The position numbers were made by a program, and so were the translations under genes. From the NCBI RefSeq assembly GCF_028858725.1, contig NC_084769.1, forward strand, positions 12,153,501-12,217,500: a DNA stretch of 64,000 bases, written 5' to 3'. Positions 29,101 through 41,100 of the stretch are shown one piece after another. How positions within the stretch are numbered: the stretch's first letter is position 1; each line of letters starts with the position of its first letter. A model generated the notes under the pieces. It saw only the letters and a list, made by a program, of their open reading frames with translations, was not told where the DNA came from and did no database searches. This DNA is from Colius striatus. Lineage: Eukaryota; Chordata; Aves; Coliiformes; Coliidae.

Positions 29101-32100
29101 CAGATGGCTTGTTATTGCAGTTGGTCTAGTTCGAGCATACCTGGCTAAAGGTAGCTACCATAGCCTTTACTATTCAATAGAAAAGCCCCTGAAATTCTTC
29201 CAAACTGGAGCTTTGCTTGAGGTAGGTGTAGCCTTCTTCCTCAGTGTTACCAATGTGTGCATGAGAGTTTTGTTTAGGAGAAATGAGACAGCCTTTATTG
29301 AACAGTGCTTTCTAGGCACCTGTTTTTTCATTAACATTTATAGAGTGATTTGAAGGTAAACATAAGGAACGTGCCTCACAAAAGCTGAAATTTTCCTTTT
29401 AGCAAGTGGTGAGGGAGCTCACTGTCTGCTATTTAGCTTGTGCAGAGAGGTAAATATGCAGCTTAATATTTGAAATGCAAACATTGAATCTTAAAGCTCT
29501 TGCAACAGAACTGAGTGTGTTTCTGAATTGCTACATTTGAAACGGCAGTGACTTGATTTTTGTTTTCTTTTTTGTTCCAGATTCTGCACTGTGCGTTTGG
29601 TAAGCTTGCAAGTTTTCAGTTGTCTTATTTTTATAAAAGACTGCAGTTTTAGCAATATATTAGCATGAAAAATGTTTTGGTCTGTGAATTGGCAGATGTA
29701 ATTATTGCATAACTCACTAATTTTTGTTTGAAGCGCATTCCAGTTTTTTACTACATAATTTGACAAGTTGAATCACAAGAAGGAAAATAGTCTAATGGGT
29801 TTTCAATTACTTGATATTCTATTTTTTGTCTAGATCTTTTCAATGCTACAAATCTTAGAGCAGTTTATAAATGTTTTATAGCAGATCATTACATTCCATC
29901 TCTACATCCTATAATCTTCTGTAGCAAGCTGGCTTTCCTCAAAAAATATTTCTAGCTGCAAGTAATTTAAAATTCAATAAAAATAGCATTTCAAGCACTA
30001 GAACATGAAAGCCTGCGTCCATAGAGCGTGGATACAGGTTGTAAAATTAAGAAGGGGCAAACCACTCTTTATCCCAGTTCCAGCTGTCCTTTGATGGAAC
30101 CGCTTGGGAGAGGAATAATTATGTAAGGAGTGATAGAATTACACTTGTCTGGTTTGTTAGGCTGCATGGGTAGGGAATGCTTTGGCCTCAGAACTAGCGT
30201 GTTTTGTACGTGGAAGAGATGATATGTTGCAATCTCTGCAGGATCAAAGCCATGTGCTACAGAAGGGAGCAGTGCCTGTTTGCATACCTTTACTTAACTC
30301 TGTTTTTTTATAAACAGTCCAGTCTTCACAAAGAGACAATCTTATATTCAGGTAGTTGGTCTCACAATTTCAAATGTGAGTGTTTGCTAGCTGTTATTTA
30401 AAAAGGAAGATAGCATCCCTAAAGCTGCAGCTACAGACTTGCCACTTTTAACATATTTTACAAATAATCTACATACTTGAGGCTGTAAGTTTGAATTTCT
30501 GTGAAAAAGGGTAATTTTAACGACCAAATGTAGTAGCTGGAAGTCTTAAAATCCTATGCATAAATTTGTCAGCAGAGGGCAGTCTCGTTCTGTGTTTGAT
30601 AGAGTAGTTCTGACCTTCCTGAATAATTCAGTTACTCTGGAAATGTTATCTTACAGTGGGCAGTTTGTAGACTGTGCATAGATCGTCCCAAGAAATGAAT
30701 ATCATATACACCTCATATTCACATAAAGGCTCTGAGTAAGCTATTTGTATCATATTGGGTTGGACTAGATGATCTCTAAAAGTCCCTTACAATTCTGTTT
30801 TATTTCACCAAATCTCACTTACTGTTTTTTACATCAGAGGAAACTATCCCCCTTTTTTTTTAAAGTCTAGAATTAATAATGAAATGTGAAATCTTTGAAG
30901 TTAAATTTCAAATTTCACTTGAAATTCTCAAAACACTGGGCAAAAGCCTTGCAGATAAAAGGCTGTTTTACCATCCTAAATTTATAATGCTCTACTGTTT
31001 CCTTAAGCTCAACTTCCATGCAGATGCCAATGTTTACTAGTACTAAATCGACAAAATGAGTGTACGAATTTGAATTGGATTATCTTTTCCTCACACTTTA
31101 GAGTAAATGTCCTGACAAATCAGTGATTAGCAGGAGAAAGTCCTGTGTTTCACCTTCCAGGCTGGTGCAGAACAGCAAACAAGATGACTATACCAGCCTG
31201 TCTGTGTACAAAGCTAATAAGCCTGGCTCAGCTGATTGGAGCTGTGGATCCATTTAGCCCATGTTATCCTTAGTCACCCAATTTAATATTAGTGGATCAA
31301 ACCATTAGTGGAATGTTGCAACATTTTATCCTATTATAATTTTTGCTTTCCCTAGCAAAGTTTTTTTTCAAGAAAAAATCCACAACACTTATTTTATTAT
31401 AACTTCTTATGGATTTTTTTTTCCTGTTAGTGGAAGCATTTATCAGCTAAATAAAGTGAAGGTTTTTTGCACAGCTGGATACATTGCTACCGTTTGCCTA
31501 CTGACTCCAGTAAAAGTTTCTATGCAAGGAGAAACAGGAAATTTGCAGATTCCTTTGCCCCTGTGAAACTAATTGCTACAACCAGAGCTGTAATTCTCTG
31601 TCAATAGAGGAGCTTATCTGTGACAGATGGCTGTGTGTATCAGCATAACTTTTCTCTCTACATCTTTTCAGTAGAATCTGAAATGTTAGCATCTGTGAGG
31701 CAAGTTCTTCAAAATATGAAGACTGGTAGGGGTATGTCTCTGTCAGGCATGATTGAGAACAGAACTTTAGCACGTGGAAAAAAAATGGAGGAGAGGTTTA
31801 TGTGAAGAGAAGTGGTAATGTGTAGCCCAGAGACCAAGGGGAAAGGCTGAAAGGACAGGGCAATGGAAAGTGAACATCTGTTTATTTTACTTGTATAGCA
31901 GACAGAACCCAAGCATATGAATGGCATTAATAGCATGGAATAGCTTCTGCCTGGAGGAACTTGATATGGAAAGAGATGATAGGAGCCACCAAAATGTAGA
32001 AACAATAATAGTACAAGGAGTTTGTGAAGGGAATGGAGAAAAAGCAAAGAAGGCTTTGTTAAGTACAGGCCCAGCCTACAGAATCGCTACAGTACCAGGT

Positions 32101-35100
32101 TTCCTACCATGGTAATACTTAGCAGTAACCCTCTGGTAAGCCAAAACCAACACTGGTTGACTTTGGTTTAGCGTGGTCAGTTAGGAAGGATACAAGAGCT
32201 CCACCTGTAAGCTGTGCATACAGTCTGCTCTCAGTCAGACTCCCTGGGAGAGAGGAAGCACTTGTGAGGAGTTGGAGACTTAGTCCAGGATTGGAAGGGG
32301 TCTGGGCACGGCTTACTTTTTTGCTTGGTCCTGGACCTTAGCCCTCTGCAAACACTGCTCTAAGCACATGTGGTATTGTATAAGTGGTGACAGGTGGTTT
32401 TTAAAATGCCACGTTTAGAATTGACTGTCAGGTACCTTTTCAGTGCAGTGAGTAAATAATTTAAGGCAAATAAAGTTTACATAAACTGCAGCTGGTGAGT
32501 AGCTCATTTTGGTCTCCTGTTTTTGGCATAGATTGGCATTGTCTTGGGTATAATGAAAAACCTTGTTTGTCAAAGTTTTGAGATCTTGGATGGTTCCTAC
32601 ACAGTCCTTTTGGCTTATTTATGGATTCCTTTAGAAGAACATTAGATTATCTTGCTTAGGAAGAGGCAATCTAAATTGTGTAAAAGGAAAGGTCTGTTAG
32701 ATCATAGGAGTGAGCCTTTAATGAGTACAGATGGTGGGATTTTCTAGCACTCCCCTTTTGTGTTATCTGAGTAACAGGATTCTGCCCTGAGGTTCTACAA
32801 CAGAAATTAGATTATGAACAATACACGATAAAACTGAAGTGTGTGTAGGCATTTTCCCTCCTTTGAAAGAAAACTAACATAATGACTGTGACTGAAAGTA
32901 ATTTTAATGGAACTTGCTTTTGGCTTTTCTTGTTCTTTCTTTTTCTTCCACCTTCCAGTTTGGTCTTTATAACTCTCTGAGGCCATTGTGTTGATTGCTG
33001 TAACTTACATTTGTTTTGGAAGCACTTTTTACTGTATTTTAGGAACTGCTTCTGCATTTGTCTTAATCATGATACTGGAAGAAAATAAATCTTATGTAAT
33101 CTTGCAGTCTAGAACCATTCATGGTCTATCAGACCTGAGTGTCTTGGATCCTTTCAGCAAGTCAGAACTTGCATAGAAGAACCAGTGAAATCTGCTTCCT
33201 TCATAAATCAAGTATTAAAATTGTTTCTGTGCCTACCAATGCATCAGTTATTCCATGGGTTTTTGATTTTGTGCTTTTAAAAAGTTATATTCCCAGGAAG
33301 GAATTATAAACTTTCTGTCTAACAGAGTAAGGACTTGATCAGGGTTTCCTCAAAGTAGTTATACTTTTTGCTTGCTATTTTGGGAGATATACTGCGCAAA
33401 GCATCTTTATTATCTTGGGTATTTTAATAAAACAGGGTTTAATTGAAAGACTGTATCCCAAAAGTCATTTCATTGAAAATTATCTCATTTTATTCAGATG
33501 TTTTGTGAATTAAGGAATGTGCTTTGATCATAACAAAACCAATTACTTGTATTTGTATCAAAATTGATACACAAAGTCTTGTCAGGGGATTGCAGTGCAT
33601 CAGGCCATATAAACACCACAGCACAGACTTCATAGTCTCAAATTAAAAAAAAAAAAAAAGCTTTCCCTGAAAACATTTCAAACAACTAGACTTTGGCTTA
33701 GCTGTGTTTTATTTCCTTACCTCCTGCCCTGATAGTCAGGAATATTTACTAATTGCAAAATATCTTCCAGGCATTGTTCCCTCTTCTGTTGTTCTGACTG
33801 CTTTCCAAGTGATGTCAAGGGTTTTCCTGACGTGGGCAGTAACACATAGTGTAAAAGAGGTAAGTTAAGCTATGAAATAGAAAATCTAGTGACCCATGCT
33901 GAAAAACAGGTGTTGGTTGTTATTTTATTTTCCTCAAAATGACTTTTGTTTGAGTCCAAACGTGTGAAATGGTTAATGTGAACTTCTGTGGATCAAAAGA
34001 AATAAAAATAAATCTGATATCATCATTACTTGACAGTCAACTAGACTGAGGTCTGATTCTCTCCCTGTAAGATATCTAGCTCCTCAATAGATTTTTTTGC
34101 AGGTTAGTGTGTAATATGGAACCCAGAATTTGGGACAGCATTCTAGTATTGGCCTCATTAGTGCCAAAATTAATAGCAAATCTCCTCACTATCTCCTTTC
34201 ATACACAATTTGCTTTCTTTACCATGGTGTATGGAAACTGCCCCTCAACTTCTTATCAACAGCAATGCCCAGATGTTCCCTGTTATCCCTCTTCAGGATA
34301 ACCCTCCCTCTGTCTTTTGTTTTTCTTACATTCAAGCATAAGGTGAGTTTGGGGGCCTGTATGTTTTTTCTCATTGCCTACCACACTGAGTATTGCTGTA
34401 CGTTGTAACAAACCTCTGCAGAATCTTATGGAAGCAATCTTATTTGAAGATGAATCTTGACAGCTATTTTAAAATCTAAACATGTTTTAATTGATACAGA
34501 TGATGCTGACAGACTCTTTCATGTCATTTGAATACCTTGTAGTTGCCCAGATATGCAGCGTCTGTGCTCTTACTTCAGCCAACCAATCTTACTGGTTTTC
34601 TTCTTGTTAAAGAAATTACTTGATGCCAGTGTCAGTATGGCTGCCTGAAATAAGTAATGGTCATCTAGTGTTATTACATGTGTAGGATCATTTGTGACTT
34701 GACGTGGAGAATGTCTTAAGGAGCCTGTCGTATTAACAGGCCTTCAGGGAAACGAATTTCTCTTCCTTACTCTAAACATAATCTCAAGAGTATCCACCTG
34801 CATGTAGAGTAACATAAGTCACTGTAGTTCCTAGAAATTAACAGCCCTTGCTCCTGAGGACCTTTAATTTCATGCTATTTTAACTAGAGGAATGCTGTTT
34901 TTCTCCATAAACACCTTACAAATATGTTGGATTTTACTTTTGGTGCAAATAAATGTACTTCAGTCTCTGTTGGTTCACTGGAGATAAGTACTAGAATTTG
35001 AGCCAAAAAAATGCTGTAGTCATGAGATACAGGATTTTAGACTCATGCAGAAAATATTTTTAAAGAAATACACCTGCAGTTTTGCTTGTTAACTGTATAA

Positions 35101-38100
35101 TCTTGGGGTACCTGGTGCTTCATAAAGAACAGTGATAATGTGTTTTTATCAATTGCTTCCGGGTTTTGAAGTAACCCAAATGTTAAAGGTTGGATTGCAT
35201 GGATTAGTGTTATTCCCTGTGTTATCTGTTAGGCATGAAGGGGAAGTCTTTAAAATCATTGTGGGATAGGTTTGAAACTTATGCCCACATTCTCACCAGA
35301 GAAAATCAGCAAAATGGGAGAAAGTGTGAGCAACAAGTTCAGCCTAACATTCATTTTTTAACAGGGATTCTCCCAGCAGTCTTGCAATTGTTTCCTCACA
35401 TTTATGTGGTCTTTTGGTTAATGTCTTGCAAGAGAATGTATTATGCATTACTATTTTTCATGTCTTAGAAAGTGGGCATAAGAAAGTGGGTAAGGATGTG
35501 GAATCCTGTGATGATTTTTTCACCTGTGACTTAGAGCAAATAAATCAAATGAAGAGGCTGTATTCTGAGCCCTCCCCTTCCCCCCAGCCAGAGAGCCTGC
35601 AGTCTTACCTGGGGAGGTGTATTGAAAGTATCACGAGTGTTCTACTTCTTCTAAAGGGTTGTCTGCACAAGTGAGCTCCATGGTGAAGCCCAGGATTAAA
35701 TTCTCACACAGCTTTATGGAACTTGTAAGCTATGCAGTTGCATGATGAGGTTCTTGTAAAATAAAATGCAGTTTTCCTCTTTAACTTTTGAGTAAGGCTT
35801 GTGCAGTATCTTGCTTTTCCAGACTCTTTTCATGTATAATATAGTTAAAAGAAGAAACATCTGTATTGCATCCCTCCTTTCTGTCAGAATACACTTCCAG
35901 ATACGTGATGTGATTTGAAGCATGCTTCTTGCCACTAACATGTTTGTGCTTTTTGTTGAATTTAGTGCTGATGTGTTGTTAAATTCAATATGAAAGTATT
36001 TATAATAAATGTTAAAGCATGGCAAATGTTAAAGCACTGCACACTTCTTTGGATAACAATGAGAGTCCCCTTACCTCCAACATAGGACTAGCTGTTGGCT
36101 TAGTGGAGAAGGGCCTGCCATGTAATATAGACCTTGTAATTGTTCTGTGGTTACACGAGAAAGGAGTTGGTTTGCTGAATTTTACTGTTTCTCCTATAAA
36201 GGAGGGAAGAGAATGAGCAGACTGGTATGAAAGTCCTAGGGGAAAAAAAGTAGGCATAGGAGAACAGAAGGTGTCCTCTTCAGTTCAAAGTTGTGGTTTT
36301 GAATTTGTGTCATTTTGAGCAATGACATCATCTGGTGACATCGTGGCAGGCCTTCATAGAGCTCTGTTCTGTTAGATAGTACTGTACCTAGTTCTGATGG
36401 GTAATTAAAAAACGGTGTCAACAGTGATTTAATGCTTGTGCAGTTGACTTCAGTTACAGATAAGCTGCAGATAAGTGTAGTATATATTTAGAGAAACTAT
36501 TCTAGAATGCAGTGAAAAGAGGATTTAATCTGTAGAAAGGATACTTAAAGAGTGAAAAGCATCTTAATTTATGGTATTTAAGACTAAGTTGTAGTAAAAG
36601 TCCACACTGGAAAGTTCAGAATGCTAAATGGATGAGTGCATGTGAAAAGCCTGGTTTGGGCTCCCAAGCTCAAGAGGGACAGGGAACTGCTGAAGAGAGT
36701 CCAGTGCAGGGCCACCAAGATGATCAGGGGAATGGAGCATCTTCCTTGTGAGGAAAGGCTGCGGGAACTGGGGCTGTGTAGTCTAAAGAGGAGAATGAGG
36801 GGGGAGCTCATTAATTTTACAGACATCTAAATGGTGGGTGTCAGGAGGTTGGGGCATTGCTCTTTTCTGTTGTATCTGGTAACAGGACAAGGGTTAATGA
36901 AAAGAAGCTGGAACACAAAAACTTCCAGTTGAACACAGGAAAAAACTGTTTCACTGTTGAGGTGAGGGAGCCCTGGCACAGGCTGCCTAGGGGGATTGTG
37001 TAGTCTCCTGCTCTGGAGGTTTTCAAGCCTGCCTGGATGCGTTCCTGTGAGACCTGATTGAGGGGAACCTGTTTAGCAGGGATGTTGGACTGGATGATCT
37101 CTAAAGGGCCCTTCCAACCCCTACCATTCTACGATTCTGTGATCACTGCTTTACATCTGTGTAATATTCAAGTAATGCTGTGTAACACAAACATCTGTCA
37201 GGCCCTTTGTGGCTACTGTGAAGCTTTCTTTTTTTTTAACCAGTGTACCAGAGAACCAGTGCTCTGGAGGAAGATGTGTGGTTTCATCATTACAGTTGCA
37301 CAGTGCTGCTGATTTTACTCTTATGCACTGGATTGTTTAATTATGTGTTGAGCTGAAATTTTCTGCAAATAATTTGTCAAACTGTTGCTCTTAATGTGGG
37401 GAAATGTGTAGACTTTCCCTTCTCATGCATAAGGAGAACAGTAAAAAACCTCTCATGCTTTATTTTGTGGATTCCCATTTCTCATCTTTGTGTCTTAAGA
37501 GGCTGTGGATTCTCTTCTGTTTGAACAAGCATTGTCTGTTGTTCACTGTATTGAAGATAAGCTAAAATATTCAGGACTCTCCCTGATGATAAATTGTTTT
37601 GAAACACATACCAAAAGATTATGGGGATGGTTTAATTGACCTTTATTAAAGCAGTTGGATAAATAAGTTGTAAATAAAGTGTAAGATGTGCTTTGACTTT
37701 GTCTGACACCTCCTTCAAAGATTGGCATGAAAGAGTAGAGATGAGATACCACTAAGCATAATGCAGCCCTCTAAACTCAATTTATTGAGTCTACTGTTTA
37801 ATGGCTGTACTAGACCCTTGTCCTCAGCTTGGAAGAGGACTCATGCAAATGCAGTATTAGTAGTGGCTAAAAGATTAAGACTTTTGAGAGAGTTGTAAAT
37901 CAGTTCCCAGGGGTTCAATAACATGCATTTTGGACATCTTTATCTGAACTATTGAAAAGATGGCAGTTGTCAAAGACATGTTCCAATAGTGACAGACTTC
38001 TGAGGGATCTGTTTGTTTCCTACACACTTACTTTTTAACAATGAGCTGTGGAACATAGTTAAAATACGATGATAAAATGCATGGTTGTCCTCTGTTACTG

Positions 38101-41100
38101 CATAGACTTGGAACTATTTGAAAACTGTAAAGGTCACTTATCTATGAAAGCTACCACCAATTTTCACTATTCTTTCTTCTTTAAATAGCAATACAAATTA
38201 TAAAGACACTATCAGTGATTCTTTAAGTGGACTTAACAGGGTTGTGTATGTCTGACTTAGATTAGTGTGAACTGTTCTATTAAGTTCTAACACAGTTTTA
38301 ATACTAAACCAGATGGGAACAGCTTAGATCTGTGAAGGCAGTGTTACAGAAGTCTTGTGATAGAACTGGATTGTAACTGCCAGATTTTCTGTTTATATGT
38401 GTATCGTTCACTGTCAGCTTCACAGTTTCTTCTCCGTGTTCACCTCCTTGGGTACTACTTGTAGCCACAGATTTTTGCTTGTTGGTTTTACTGGCTTCCA
38501 TAGTTAGGGAAAGAGGTGAGGTTTCAAAGTACAGGTTGAAGTCTGTGACTCATAGTTTTGGATGAACTCACTAAGCTGCTGCTCCTGATTTGGCCAGAAG
38601 ATGCAGCTCTGGAGTGCTTGTGAAGCACGTTGCTCCTTGGGTACAGCATCAACTGTGAACTTTTCCAGCTAGAGGATTAAGTCTTGCGTATAGAGCAGAC
38701 CCCAAACAGGATGGGGATCTTGTAGCAATGTAAAAATAGATGTGATATCTTCTCTGAAAATCTACAAGTCAGTTTTGGATTTTTCTCTTTGACGTAAGGG
38801 AGATTAATATACAAGCAAATTATCACAGTTACATGTGGAAAAAAGACAAGGTGCATTTGCTGCAAAAAGCAGGAAAAGTGACTTGAAATGCTGTGTGCAG
38901 CAGAGTATAGATTAACAGCAGTTCTACATTCCAGGATACCCCAATATTTCTGTATAAATCTTTCTGGGGTTTGTAGTCTGTGTCAGAAAGGTTTTGTGGG
39001 TAATCATCAGGGGTGTTCTTACACACACGTATATGATCAGTCCCCTTATTAAAAGGTTTCTGATTGCCATGTATTTTCTTGTTCCTTTTCTTGTTTGCAC
39101 ATGTACTTTGCCCCAGATTAATAGTGTACCACCCACACCTACTGACTTCCTTTTAGCTTTTTTCAAGAGTTGGATGAAAAAAGAAAATGCGGGCCCCTGT
39201 GGTTGAGCTCTTTTTGTTCCCACGGTCCACTGAATTTGGGCTCAAGGTACTCTTAGAGCTGACAGTCCTGTCGAAAGGGAGGAAAGGAGGGGGAGGGCTG
39301 CATAAAAATCCTGTTTATACTCTCAAGAGTTTGTAATGCAGGAATGTGACCCCGATATAATACTTCATCTCTCTTATTCCATCTGAAACTTAAGCGTCAT
39401 AGTTATGCTCCCAAATCTAATATATCTAATAATTCATTTAAACGTACGCGCTTTTGAAGTATAACCTTCAAAATATGAAGGGAGTAAAAGCTGGTTTGGT
39501 GGTGTGTGTCTGAAATATAAGCTCTAAGAGGTGTAAAGTAGTGAAACATAATAATGAGTGTAATGTGAGAGGAACTGTGCTGGGTACAATATCAGGAAAA
39601 GGAGCATGGAGGAATGAAGCAGGCTGTTGTCAAGCTTACCTGAGGTGAGACAAATCTGAGTTTCTTCTCTCCTCCTGACCTGTGTCCTGGTATTAGCTGT
39701 TTTGCTGTTGTTCATAATTAGGGCCCAGCTTCTTAACTGCAGAGAGAAGAAAACATTATCTCTACTAAGAAGTAGCACTAGAATCAGAATACAAAGTCCA
39801 AACCAGGTATCAAGTGTTAAGACTGATGTGTTAGCATCCTTTCCGCTTGCTGTGCTAGCAGGGAGTCATAGGACTGAAATATAAGCTAGTACTATATAGG
39901 AGAGGGAAGAGTTATGAGTTGTACTCAGCATTTGAGGGATCTCTTGTAGTGACTTACCTTGCACAGAATGGGAGATCTTAGGTTATCTGTTTGCCAAGCA
40001 GACCTATGCCTAAGCAACTAGAAAGATATGGAGCATAAGAAGGGTTTTTTACTGTTGTTACTAATGTTGCTTTTAAGCTTAATCTTGGAGTCTGTTTTCT
40101 AAGCTGATGCAATAACAGCAACCCGTGGGAATTGATTTCTTTGAGATTTTCTTGGGTCTGTTGAGTAATTAGTAACTTGAATTCATACTGAGCTTTTCTT
40201 CTTTCTTACAGGTACAAACTGAGGATAGTGTCCTGTTGTTTGTAGTGGCCTGGACGATCACAGAGATAATCCGTTACTCTTTTTATACCTTTAGCTTGTT
40301 AAACCATCTTCCTTATCTCATCAAATGGGCCAGGTAGGTGGCATAATAGAATTCACAGCCTTAAAGCACTGATTTGACACACATATTTCTCTTGTAAAAC
40401 AGTTGCAGTACAAAAAAAAATCTACCCTGAGGTAATTGCTGTGTTTGTGAATGAATTCCTAGCTTCTTTCTAGCAGATTTCTCTGTTAAGAAATATCTGT
40501 TGCATTGTAAGCTTAAAGTAGTTTGTCAGAAGTCAGTCCTATTTACAAAGTGATTGTGCATGGCAGAACCTGACAGTCAACAGTAAGGGGGAAGTAACCT
40601 GATGTTTAGCAGTAACCCTTGAATCCAAGGGTTGTACTTGAAGCAGTCTGTAAGCTGATTAATTTCAACCGTGTGTGGCCCCATTTTAGGTAATATAATG
40701 ACCTCTATCAAAGAGTTCAGAAATCAAAGTAACAAAGAGGGAGTGAGTAGTTGTAAATCTTATTTTTTTAGGTTCTCAAAGATAATCTTCAAATAACTCA
40801 AACTGAATACTGAATTGAAACTTACCTTGCAATAGTGTTCACACCTTGCCATGCTCTAATCAAATAAAAATGAAGGGAAATAAATACTGCTTTGAGAATT
40901 TAAAACTTGAAAATCCATAGTAACATTTAACAAATACTTTGTCAGACTTTTGTCATCATTTTTAACCCTTTCTGTAAATGTTTTGTTCTAGGTACACTTT
41001 GTTTATAGTACTGTATCCGATGGGAGTCTCAGGCGAATTGCTCACAATATATGCTGCATTACCCTTCGTCAGGCAGTCTGGCTTGTATTCCATTAGTTTA

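Larger units (their letters stand above)
33860..40211 (+). other. HACD2: HACD2 intron 4, 6.35 kb
   Basis: It contains a weak reverse-oriented CR1-like remnant (about 34118-34320) and a clear CR1 3' end (36650-37143). No other gene features were seen. Confidence 0.8.
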
